In this document: positions 1 through 6,363 of the stretch, piece by piece | How the letters are laid out: each line of letters begins with the position of its first letter | Numbering within the stretch: the stretch's first letter is position 1 | Assembly: GCA_030152105.1 (NCBI GenBank) | Contig: JASLIH010000152.1 | Span: 1 to 9,185, forward strand | DNA length: 9,185 nt | Direction of reading: 5' to 3' | From: Actinomycetes bacterium | Lineage (GTDB): Bacteria > Actinomycetota > CALGFH01 | The notes under the pieces: generated by a model | Told to the model about the DNA's origin: nothing | Seen by the model: the letters and a program-made list of their open reading frames with translations, nothing else | The model's database searches: none | Translations under genes and position numbers: made by a program

Positions 1-462
1 GATCGGGGGGACCATCAGCCCCTCCTCGAACACGCTGGTGGCGTGGGACGGCATCGACCCGGGCACGGCCCCGCCGATGTCGTCGTGGTGCCCGAACGCC
101 TGCACGAACGCCACCACCCGGCCGGCCGAGAACACCGGGACAGTCACGCACAGGTCGGGCAGGTGGCCGATCCCGCCCTCGGACAGGTAGACGTCGTTGT
201 GGAAGAACACGTCCCCCGGCCGCATCGTCTCCAGCGGGAAGTCCCGGGCCACCGGGTGGACCAGGGCCGAGTACGACCGCCCGGTGAGCTTGCGCAGCCG
301 GGCGTCGTGGATCCCAGCCCGGAAGTCGTGCGCGTCCCGGATCATCGGCGACCTGGCCGTCCGGCCGATCGCCGTCTCGACCTCGCGCTCGATCGAGGCC
401 AGCGTCCCCTCGACGATCTCCAGCGTGACCGGGTCGGGCCCGCCGCGGCCGCCGCCGGTCAC
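1..462 (-). CDS. hyuB: Hydantoinase/oxoprolinase family subunit B (HyuB), 5' part only
   Basis: The first 154 codons are present and the rest lies beyond the left edge. Reading the minus strand from GTG at 462 gives an N-terminus with DPVTLEIVEGTLASIE near residue 10, the usual HyuB opening. It is followed by PGDVFFHNDVY (H88, N89, D90), HLPDLCV and HHDDIGG (H125-G131), then PGSMPSHATSVFEEG. These are conserved HyuB blocks rich in His/Asp. HyuB partners HyuA in ATP-dependent N-methylhydantoinase, 5-oxoprolinase, caprolactamase and acetophenone or acetone carboxylase-type enzymes, probably in the cytoplasm. The GTG overlaps the hyuA stop by 4 nt (GTGA), which together with the lack of a clear Shine-Dalgarno sequence points to translational coupling and a 1:1 complex. 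The segment after SPMIRDAHDF (DFRAGIHDARLRKLTGRSY) differs from the typical RRDYSCALFD-like stretch, so this is a divergent subfamily. Family assignment is secure; the substrate is unknown. Confidence 0.93.
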   Translation of the reverse strand, partial: MTGGGRGGPDPVTLEIVEGTLASIEREVETAIGRTARSPMIRDAHDFRAGIHDARLRKLTGRSYSALVHPVARDFPLETMRPGDVFFHNDVYLSEGGIGHLPDLCVTVPVFSAGRVVAFVQAFGHHDDIGGAVPGSMPSHATSVFEEGLMVPPI

Positions 463-2615
463 CGGGCCGCCCCGGGGTCGCCGTGGCCGGTTCGACCCGA
501 CCCGTGCCGGGTCACGACCAGGTTGCCGAACCGGTCGACCTCGGCCCGGAACCCCGGGTGGAGCGGGACCGTGGCCCCGTACTCCTCCACCACCGCCGGC
601 CCCTCGACACGGTCCCCTGGTCCCAGGTCGTCCCGTCGATAGATCGCTGTATCGACAAATCCACTCGAGGGATCGAAGCAAGCGGGCCGGGAGCTCCTGG
701 GGCCAGCCATGGAGCCGGGCGCCGAGGGGCGGAGGGAGGGGCGGCGGATGGGGCCGATGCCGGTGACGCGGAGGTTGACCCACTCGACCTGCTGGGTGGG
801 GTCGTTGCGGAAGGCGTAGCCGTAGAGGCGCTGGTGGGCGTCGTGGAAGGCGGCGACGGTGGCCTCGGTCAGGGCGGTGTCGACGGCGCCGTCGGGAACC
901 GGGACCCGGACCTCGAAGGCCTGGCCGAAGTAGCGCAGGTCGGCCGAGCGCAGGTAGCGGTGGGCGGGGCGGGGGAAGCCCTCGGCGTCCAGGGAACGGG
1001 CGACCCGTTCCTGGAGGGCGGCGAGGGTGGCGGCGACGGTGGCCGGGTCGAGGTCGGCGTGGCGGGCGACCGCGGTCTGGACCTCGTCGTTCTTGACGTC
1101 GACGGTCAGCAGCCCGAAGGCCGACAGGTTGCCCGGGTCGCGGGGGATGACGGCGGCGGGCAGGCCGAGCAGCTCCAGCAGGCGGCACACGGCCAGCGAC
1201 CCGGACCCGCCGAAGGTGGCCAGGACGAAGTCGCGGACGTCCAGGCCGCGCTGGACGGTGACCTGGCGCAGGGCGTTGGCCTGGTTCCAGGCCGAGATCT
1301 CCAGCACTCCGGCGGCCACCGACGCCAGGTCCATGCCGAGCTCTGACCCCAGCGTCTCCAGCCCGGCAGCGGCGGCGGCCGGGTCGAGGGGGACCTCGCC
1401 GCCGAGGAGGTGGGGCGGGATCCGCCCCAGGACCAGGTTGGCGTCGGTCACCGTCGGCTCGGTGCCGCCCCGGCCGTAGCACATCGGGCCCGGGTCGGCC
1501 CCGGCCGAGCGCGGGCCGACCTTGAGGCCGCCCTCGCGGGACAGCCAGGCCACCGACCCGCCGCCCGCGCCCACGGTGACCACGTCGATCATGGGGATCT
1601 TGGACGGGTAGCCGCCGACGCTGCCCTCGGTGGTCAGGGTCGGCTCGCCGCCCAGGACCACGCTGACGTCGGTCGAGGTGCCGCCGCCGTCCAGGGTCAG
1701 CACCCGCTCGAACCCGGCCGCCCTGGTCACCATGGCCGCCCCAAGGGCCCCGGCCGCCGGGCCGGACAGCACCGTCGAGACCGGCTGGTGGACGACCTCG
1801 GCCGCCGACAGCACCCCGCCGTTGGACCGCATCACGTAGAACGGCACCGGCCGGGTCTCGGAGGGGTCCGGGGAACCCGGACGGGGCGGCCCGGTGGGCC
1901 GGGACAGCTCCTCGAGGCGGCGGGCGATGGTGGCGACGTAGCGGCCGACCCGCGGCTTGACGGCGGCGTCGACCAGGGTCGTCATGGCCCGCTCATACTC
2001 GCGGTACTCGCGCAGCACCTCGCTGGACAGCGAGACCGCGGCCTCCGGGTGCTCCTCGGCCAGGATCTCGCGCATGCGCTGTTCGTGGGCCGGGTTGGCG
2101 TAGGCGTGCAGGAGGCAGACCCCGACGGCGGCCACCTCCCGGCGGCGGAGGAACCGCGCGACCGCGCGGGCCTGGGCCGAGTCGAAGGGGCGCAGCTCGG
2201 CGCCGGTGTGGTCGAGGCGGCCGCCGACGGTCCTGACCAGGTCGGCGGGGACGATCCGGGGCGGCTTGACCCAGAAGTAGCTGTTGCCGTAGCCGTCGGG
2301 GACGCTCTGGCGGGCGATCTCGAGCAGGGCCCCGAAGCCCTCGGTGGTGATGAAGCCGAGGCGGCCGACCTTGCCCTCCAGCAGCTGGTTGGTGGCCACG
2401 GTGGTGCCATGGCAGACGGCGGTGATGGCCTCGGCGCCGACGCCGAGGGTGGCCAGGACCTTGGCCACCCCGTCCAGGAACCCCTCGGCCGGGTCGGCCG
2501 GGGTCGAGGGGGTCTTGATGGCGGCCAGCTCGCCGGTGTCCTCGTCGAAGGCGACCACGTCGGTGAAGGTGCCGCCGGTGTCGACCCCGACCCGGATCCG
2601 GCGGGGGGCGGTCAT
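459..2615 (-). CDS. hyuA: Hydantoinase/oxoprolinase family subunit A (HyuA)
   Basis: A 718-residue protein, close to the usual length for HyuA. The N-terminal actin-like nucleotide-binding fold shows VDTGGTFTDVV (from V11) and HGTTVATN (69-76). Then come SGPAAGALG (284-), DGGGTSTDVSVV (309-), VGAGGGSVAW, the block SAGADPGPMCYGRGG and FGGSG (468-472). This subunit binds and hydrolyses ATP to activate a lactam, imide or carbonyl substrate; HyuB completes the active enzyme. The ATG at 2615 is the first start in this frame after the coxG stop, which lies in the same frame 93 nt upstream. No Shine-Dalgarno sequence precedes it, so translation may depend on coupling. Unusual: residues about 238-256, between EEL and the VMRSNGG block, form a Pro/Arg/Gly/Ser-rich insert encoded partly by a repeat shared with the [2Fe-2S] gene. 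Hydantoinase, oxoprolinase and carboxylase activities cannot be told apart here. Confidence 0.95.
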   Translation of the reverse strand: MTAPRRIRVGVDTGGTFTDVVAFDEDTGELAAIKTPSTPADPAEGFLDGVAKVLATLGVGAEAITAVCHGTTVATNQLLEGKVGRLGFITTEGFGALLEIARQSVPDGYGNSYFWVKPPRIVPADLVRTVGGRLDHTGAELRPFDSAQARAVARFLRRREVAAVGVCLLHAYANPAHEQRMREILAEEHPEAAVSLSSEVLREYREYERAMTTLVDAAVKPRVGRYVATIARRLEELSRPTGPPRPGSPDPSETRPVPFYVMRSNGGVLSAAEVVHQPVSTVLSGPAAGALGAAMVTRAAGFERVLTLDGGGTSTDVSVVLGGEPTLTTEGSVGGYPSKIPMIDVVTVGAGGGSVAWLSREGGLKVGPRSAGADPGPMCYGRGGTEPTVTDANLVLGRIPPHLLGGEVPLDPAAAAAGLETLGSELGMDLASVAAGVLEISAWNQANALRQVTVQRGLDVRDFVLATFGGSGSLAVCRLLELLGLPAAVIPRDPGNLSAFGLLTVDVKNDEVQTAVARHADLDPATVAATLAALQERVARSLDAEGFPRPAHRYLRSADLRYFGQAFEVRVPVPDGAVDTALTEATVAAFHDAHQRLYGYAFRNDPTQQVEWVNLRVTGIGPIRRPSLRPSAPGSMAGPRSSRPACFDPSSGFVDTAIYRRDDLGPGDRVEGPAVVEEYGATVPLHPGFRAEVDRFGNLVVTRHGSGRTGHGDPGAAR
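1860..1894. repeat. Third copy of the GC-rich repeat, inside hyuA
   Basis: GGAGGGGTCCGGGGAACCC at 1860-1878 (plus strand) is an exact 19-nt match to the minus strand of 5866-5884. Over 35 nt the two agree at 29 positions. Relative to the reading frame this copy is inverted compared with those in the [2Fe-2S] gene. It encodes part of the Pro/Ser/Gly-rich insert at HyuA residues about 238-256 and keeps the frame open. Confidence 0.6.
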
Positions 2616-2704
2616 CGCTCGGGCGGCGGGTGCGGGAAGCTGGAGCCTGGGGTGACGGTGGCCGTGTCGGCGCCGGTGGTGCAGCCGGTGGTGAAGGGTC
2701 GCAT
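2612..2704 (-). CDS. Possible 30-codon ORF filling the coxG-hyuA gap
   Basis: An ATG at 2704, 4 nt after the coxG stop, opens a 30-codon frame (MRPFTTGCTTGADTATVTPG, then SSFPHPPPER). Its TGA overlaps the hyuA ATG as ATGA. It exactly spans the only non-overlapping junction of the operon, and neither it nor hyuA has a recognisable Shine-Dalgarno sequence. This fits a relay in which ribosomes ending coxG restart here and then at hyuA. The peptide matches no family I recognise. It is Thr/Pro-rich with no membrane segment, so it may act by being translated rather than as a product. An open frame of this size is expected by chance in GC-rich DNA, and ATGA arises whenever a gene begins ATG-A, so this is tentative. 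Confidence 0.3.
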   Translation of the reverse strand: MRPFTTGCTTGADTATVTPGSSFPHPPPER

Positions 2705-2708
2705 GGGC

Positions 2709-3404
2709 TCAGCGTCGCTGGGCCCGGCGGGCCAGGTAGCCTCCGACCAGGGCGCCGAGGAGCGCCGCGGCGGCGCCGAGGGCCACCCCGGCGGCGAAGT
2801 CGCCGCCGGGGGCTCGCCGCTGGGCGGGGGCGGTGTACACGCGTGGCCCGGCCTCCCCGCCGACTGCCCGGGCCGGCGCTCCCACCTCGCCGGTCCGGGT
2901 TGGCGGGGCGCTCGCCTCGCCGGTCCGGGGCACCGGGGCGCCCTGCTCCGCCTCCTCAACTCCTGCGCCGTTCAGGACCTGGTCGACCGCGGTGAAGAAG
3001 TCGCCGGCGGTGCGTTTGGCGACGGTGCTCAGGAGGCGCTGGCCGACGCCGCCGATCATGCCGCCGATGGTGGCGTCGGCGTCGTAGGCGAGCTGGGTGG
3101 TGGCGTTGTCGGCCGAGGAGAGGGTGACGGTGACGTCGGCGGAGATGGTGCCGGGGGTACCGGAGCCGCTCGCCTTCATGACGAAGCCGTGGGGGGCGTG
3201 GTGGTCGGTGAGGCGGACGTCGCCGGCGTAGGTGCCGCGGACCGAGGCGACGCCGGCGGTGACGGTCATCTGGTAGGCGTCCTCGCCGACCCGCTCGAGC
3301 CGTTCGCAGCCGGGGATGGTCCGGACCAGCACGGCCGGGTCCTGGAGGGCGGCGTAGACCGCCTCGACGGGGGCGTGGAGGGTGGCGTTGCCGGCGATCC
3401 TCAT
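2709..3404 (-). CDS. coxG: CoxG-type SRPBCC protein with C-terminal membrane anchor
   Basis: A 231-residue protein starting MRIAGNATLHAPVEAVYAAL and continuing PGCERLERVGEDAYQ, a typical CoxG-family (SRPBCC fold) opening. The ligand-cavity domain covers about residues 1-145 and includes the GGMIGGVGQRLL stretch characteristic of the family. A low-complexity linker (about 146-200) contains three degenerate 10-residue repeats (153-182). The tail FAAGVALGAAAALLGALVGGYLA (203-225), followed by RRAQRR, is one transmembrane helix with positive charges on the presumed cytoplasmic side. CoxG proteins tether Mo-hydroxylases of the CO dehydrogenase type to the membrane and have been implicated in handing quinone to the enzyme. 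Here the protein probably links the upstream CoxMSL-like hydroxylase to the respiratory chain. The start at 3404 is preferred over an ATG 13 codons upstream. It forms an ATGA overlap with the large-subunit stop, has AAGGA at 3411-3415 with a 6-nt spacer, and begins exactly where family homology begins. Confidence 0.92.
   Translation of the reverse strand: MRIAGNATLHAPVEAVYAALQDPAVLVRTIPGCERLERVGEDAYQMTVTAGVASVRGTYAGDVRLTDHHAPHGFVMKASGSGTPGTISADVTVTLSSADNATTQLAYDADATIGGMIGGVGQRLLSTVAKRTAGDFFTAVDQVLNGAGVEEAEQGAPVPRTGEASAPPTRTGEVGAPARAVGGEAGPRVYTAPAQRRAPGGDFAAGVALGAAAALLGALVGGYLARRAQRR
2853..2944 (-). repeat. 30-bp tandem repeats encoding the CoxG linker
   Basis: The 15-mer CCTCGCCGGTCCGGG occurs at 2885-2899 and again at 2915-2929, exactly 30 nt apart. 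The two 30-nt units agree at about 24 of 30 positions, and a weaker third unit lies at about 2855-2884. On the coding strand they give 10-residue repeats EQGAPVPRTG, EASAPPTRTG and EVGAPARAVG (residues 153-182). The period is a whole number of codons, so copy number can change without a frameshift. The linker joins the ligand-binding domain to the membrane helix, so copy number would set tether length. Confidence 0.7.
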
Positions 3405-5788
3405 CGGTCGTCCTTCCGGGCGTGGTGTTCCCGCAGGGCCCACAGCTCCGAGGGGGAGATGGGCATGGTGTCGAGAAAGAACCCCTCGGCGTCGGAGATG
3501 GCCGCGGCCAGCACCGCCGCCCCCGGGATGGTGCCGGCCTCGCCGGCCCCCTTGATGCCGAGCGGGTTGAGCGGCGACGGCGTCTCCAGGTGGTCGATCT
3601 CGACCTTTGGCACCTCCGAGGCGTACGGCATCAGGAAGTCCATGAACGAGGCGTTCAGCAGCTGGCCGTTCTCGTCGTAGGCCATCCGCTCGTACAGGGC
3701 CCCGCCGACCCCCTGGGCGACCCCGCCGTGGACCTGGCCCTCGACGATGCGCGGGTTGATCAGCCGCCCGCAGTCGTGGACCACGCAGTACCGGAGGATC
3801 CGGATCTCGGCCGTCTCCGGGTCGGTCTCGACCACCACCGCGTGCGCCCCGTTGGCGAAGGTCGAGCGGACCGGCGAGTACCAGTCGGTCGCCTCGAGGC
3901 CGGGCTCGTCGTCCTCGGCCACCGGCGGGTCCTCGACCCCCCGGCCGACCACGAACTGGGTGGCCAGCCTGGTCTGCTCGTCGAAGGCGTAGCGAAGGGG
4001 GTTGGCCAGCACGGCCACCGTCTCCAGGGCGAGCTCCCGCTCCGGGGCGCCCTTGACCCTGACCGTCCCGTCGGTCAGCTCGAGGTCGTCCGGGTCGGCC
4101 TCGAGGGCCTCGGCGGCGATCCGCAGGGCCTTGGCCCGGACCTTGCCGGCGGCCAGGGCGACGGCGTTGCCGCTCATCACCGCGGCCCGGCTGGCGAAGG
4201 TCCCGACCGCGTACTTGAAGCGGCGGGTGTCGCCGGTGACGACGGTGACCCGCTCCACCGGGACCCCGAGGACCTCGGCGGCGACCTGGGCGAAGACCGT
4301 CTCGTGGCCCTGGCCCTGGGTGGTCAGGCCGGTGGCCACCACCACCGTCCCGTTGGTCTCGACCCGCACATGGGCGCCCTCATAGGGGCCGACCCCGGTG
4401 CCCTCGACATAGCAGGCCAGGCCGATCCCGACCCGCCGCCCGGCCGCCCGGGCCTCGGACCGGAACGTCTCGAACTCGTCCCACCCGACCAGCTTCTTCA
4501 CCTTGTCCAGGGTGGCCGGGTAGTCGCCGGAGTCGTAGACCAGCGGCCGCCCGTCCTGGAAGGTCAGGTGGTGGTCGTACGGCATCTCGGAGGGCTGGAT
4601 GAAGTTGGCCTCGCGGACCTCGGCCCGGTCGCGGCCCAGGTAGGCGGCGATCGCGTCCATGGTCCGCTCCATGGCGAACGCCGCCTGGGGCCGGCCGGCG
4701 CCCCGGTAGGGGGTGACGATCACCGTGTTGGTGTACAGCGAGCGGAACTCGGCCCGGTAGGCGGCCGGCTTGTAGGGCCCGAGCAGCTGGGTGGCGGTGA
4801 TGATGGGGACGATGATCCCGTAGGGGGTGTAGGCGCCGTTGTCGTGGAGGAACTCGACGTCGAGGCCGAGCAGGCGGCCGTCGTCGTCGAAGCCGACGCT
4901 GACGTGGTGGCGCTGGCCGCGCTCGTGGGCCGAGGCGATGAAGTGCTCGCGCCGGTCCTCGGTCCACTTGACCTCGCGCCCGAGGCGGATGGCGGCCCAG
5001 GGGACCAGGACCTCCTCGGGCCAGGGGTGCATGATCTTGACCCCGAAGCCACCGCCGACGTCGGGGGCGACGACCTCGACCCGGTCCACCGGCACCCCCA
5101 GCTTGGCCGCGAGCGCGAACCGGACCGAGGTCGAGGTCTGGGTCGAGCTGTAGACCCGCAGGGAGCGGTCGGCGGCGTCCCAGCGGGCGTACACCCCCCG
5201 GCCCTCAAGCGGCGTGGACGCCGACCGCTCGATGGTCAGGTCGAGCTCGAGGCGGTGGGGGGCGGCGGCCACGGCCGCCCGGGCGTCGCCGTGCTCCTGG
5301 ACCATCCGGGCGGCGACGTTGTCGGGCACGTCGTCGTGGACGACCCGCTCGGCGGCCACGGCGGCGTCGAGGCCCACCACCGGGGCCAGCGGCTCGTAGG
5401 CGACGGCGATCCGCTCGCAGGCGTCCTCGGCCAGGTAGCGGTCGCGGGCCACGACCATCGCCACCGGCTCCCCGACGTGGCGGACGACCCCGTTGGCCAG
5501 CGGGTAGCCGGTCCGCCCGGCGTGCAGCCGGGGGTGCGGGATGAGCAGGGGCAGGGGCTCGGCCACCGGCCCCTCCAGGTCCTCGTAGGTGTAGACGGCC
5601 ACCAGCCCGTCGACCTCGAGGGCCCGGCTCACGTCGACGTCCAGCACCCGGGCGGCGGCGTGCGGGCTGCGCACGAACGCCGCCGCCAGCGCCCCGCCGC
5701 CCAGGTCGTCCAGGTAGCGCCCCTCCCCGGCGACCAGCCGGGGGTCCTCGCGCCGGGCGATCGGCTCCCCCATCGTCCGGGTCGTCAC
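3401..5788 (-). CDS. Xanthine dehydrogenase/CoxL-like molybdopterin-binding large subunit (form II-like)
   Basis: A 795-residue catalytic subunit of a molybdenum hydroxylase. The N-terminal domain starts with MGEPIARREDPRLVAGEGRYLDDL, the standard opening for the family. Mo-cofactor loops follow: DVGGGFGVK (243-251), PYRGAGR (360-366), QGQGHE (491-496), TGDT with GTFASR, and GIKGAGEAG, where E750 matches the catalytic glutamate. Such enzymes hydroxylate C-H bonds using water, sending electrons through FeS clusters to FAD. The 360-366 loop resembles form II CoxL (AYRGAGR) and lacks the cysteine of the AYXCSFR loop in true CO dehydrogenases, so CO oxidation is unlikely. I chose GTG at 5788: it overlaps the preceding stop as GTGA and has AGGAGG at 5796-5801 with a 7-nt spacer. 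An internal ATG at 5773 lies 22 nt from that site. It forms a heterotrimer with the two following upstream genes. The substrate is not deducible. Confidence 0.93.
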   Translation of the reverse strand: MTTRTMGEPIARREDPRLVAGEGRYLDDLGGGALAAAFVRSPHAAARVLDVDVSRALEVDGLVAVYTYEDLEGPVAEPLPLLIPHPRLHAGRTGYPLANGVVRHVGEPVAMVVARDRYLAEDACERIAVAYEPLAPVVGLDAAVAAERVVHDDVPDNVAARMVQEHGDARAAVAAAPHRLELDLTIERSASTPLEGRGVYARWDAADRSLRVYSSTQTSTSVRFALAAKLGVPVDRVEVVAPDVGGGFGVKIMHPWPEEVLVPWAAIRLGREVKWTEDRREHFIASAHERGQRHHVSVGFDDDGRLLGLDVEFLHDNGAYTPYGIIVPIITATQLLGPYKPAAYRAEFRSLYTNTVIVTPYRGAGRPQAAFAMERTMDAIAAYLGRDRAEVREANFIQPSEMPYDHHLTFQDGRPLVYDSGDYPATLDKVKKLVGWDEFETFRSEARAAGRRVGIGLACYVEGTGVGPYEGAHVRVETNGTVVVATGLTTQGQGHETVFAQVAAEVLGVPVERVTVVTGDTRRFKYAVGTFASRAAVMSGNAVALAAGKVRAKALRIAAEALEADPDDLELTDGTVRVKGAPERELALETVAVLANPLRYAFDEQTRLATQFVVGRGVEDPPVAEDDEPGLEATDWYSPVRSTFANGAHAVVVETDPETAEIRILRYCVVHDCGRLINPRIVEGQVHGGVAQGVGGALYERMAYDENGQLLNASFMDFLMPYASEVPKVEIDHLETPSPLNPLGIKGAGEAGTIPGAAVLAAAISDAEGFFLDTMPISPSELWALREHHARKDDR

Positions 5789-6363
5789 CCCGCCGCCTCC
5801 TGCTCCACCGGGGCACCCCCATGTGGTTCCCCGGGCCCCTCCCGATTTTCCGGGGCACCCCCCTGGGGTTCCCCGGACCCCTCCGCCTTGAGGATCTCGG
5901 CGGCCCGCAGGACCGAGGCGACGATGTTCTGGTAGCCGGTGCAGCGGCAGAGGTTGCCCCCGATGGCCTGGCGGGCCTGCTCCTCGGTGGGGTCGGGGTG
6001 CTCGCGCAGGTACGCGGTGATGGTGGTGACGAACCCGGGGGTGCAGAAGCCGCACTGGAGGCCGTGGCAGTCCTGGAAGGCCTGCTGCACCGGGCCGAGG
6101 CCGCCCCCGGCCGACCGGCAGCCCTCGACGGTGGTGATCTCGGCCCCGTCCACCCCGACCGCGAACAGCAGGCAGGACCGCATCGGCCGCCCGTCGACCA
6201 GGACCGTGCAGGCCCCGCAGACCCCGTGCTCGCAGCCGACGTGGGTGCCGGTCAGCCCCAGGTCGTGGCGCAGGCAGTCCGACAGCAGCCGCCGGGCCGG
6301 CACGGCCACGGTGTGCGGCACCCCGTTGACCACCAGGTGGGTCTCGTGCAGCGGCTCGCTCAC
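5785..6363 (-). CDS. [2Fe-2S] small subunit of the Mo hydroxylase (CoxS-like)
   Basis: A 192-residue iron-sulfur subunit. C44, C49, C52 and C64 (GCEHGVCGACTVLVDG) ligate the plant-ferredoxin-type cluster. C104, C107, C139 and C141 (CGFCTPG and CRCTGY) ligate the second cluster in the helical domain. It carries electrons from the molybdenum site to FAD. The GTG at 6363 overlaps the FAD-subunit stop as GTGA and has GGAGG at 6371-6375 with a 7-nt spacer. The family core ends near residue 158, but about 32 further residues follow: a Gly/Pro/Glu tail in which GEPQGGAPE (164-172) is repeated as GEPHGGAPV (178-186). This tail is encoded by two tandem copies of a hairpin-forming repeat, is not needed for cluster binding, and looks like an added, disordered extension. 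Confidence 0.95.
   Translation of the reverse strand: MSEPLHETHLVVNGVPHTVAVPARRLLSDCLRHDLGLTGTHVGCEHGVCGACTVLVDGRPMRSCLLFAVGVDGAEITTVEGCRSAGGGLGPVQQAFQDCHGLQCGFCTPGFVTTITAYLREHPDPTEEQARQAIGGNLCRCTGYQNIVASVLRAAEILKAEGSGEPQGGAPENREGPGEPHGGAPVEQEAAG
5796..5801 (-). promoter_or_regulatory. Shine-Dalgarno site of the molybdopterin subunit gene
   Basis: AGGAGG on the minus strand lies 7 nt before the GTG at 5788, inside the end of the [2Fe-2S] gene. It decides in favour of the GTG start over the downstream ATG at 5773. Confidence 0.8.
5808..5884. repeat. Two tandem copies of a GC-rich hairpin-forming repeat (42-bp period)
   Basis: Copies span 5808-5842 and 5850-5884 and match at 32 of 35 positions; a short AT-rich spacer (CGATTTT) separates them. 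The copy at 5850-5876 folds into a hairpin of 6 bp (CCGGGG/CCCCGG), one C-T mismatch, 5 bp (ACCCC/GGGGT) and a 3-nt loop. The copy at 5808-5834 keeps the outer stem but has a weaker inner one. The array lies in the 3' end of the [2Fe-2S] gene, just upstream of the large-subunit ribosome site, and adds 14 codons per unit. A diverged third copy lies in hyuA (1860-1894). Confidence 0.8.

Noticed and set aside
2616..2708. Riboswitch or promoter in the coxG-hyuA gap
   Set aside because: 93 nt of GC-rich sequence with no recognisable aptamer, promoter boxes or terminator; the small ORF is the only structure I can point to.
1410..3680. Long open frame on the plus strand across hyuA and coxG
   Set aside because: It is antisense to two genes with clear family motifs, its translation is Gly/Asp/Val/Arg-rich low-complexity sequence, and it resembles no protein. 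Such frames are normal opposite GC-rich genes.
5850..5876. Intrinsic transcription terminator
   Set aside because: The stem is strong, but on the minus strand it is not followed by a T-run at the stem end. The operon clearly continues into the overlapping next gene.
5808..5884. CRISPR array
   Set aside because: Only two palindromic units with a 7-nt spacer, inside a coding region and without cas genes; spacer and repeat lengths do not fit.
3422..5935. 837-codon open frame on the plus strand opposite the molybdopterin subunit
   Set aside because: Same composition artefact; the minus strand carries all cofactor motifs in order.
5789..6055. Upstream extension of the molybdopterin subunit to an ATG at 6055
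   Set aside because: The extension is Arg/His/Pro/Gly-rich, lies within the [2Fe-2S] gene, and is not family sequence. The GTG at 5788 has a ribosome site and stop overlap.
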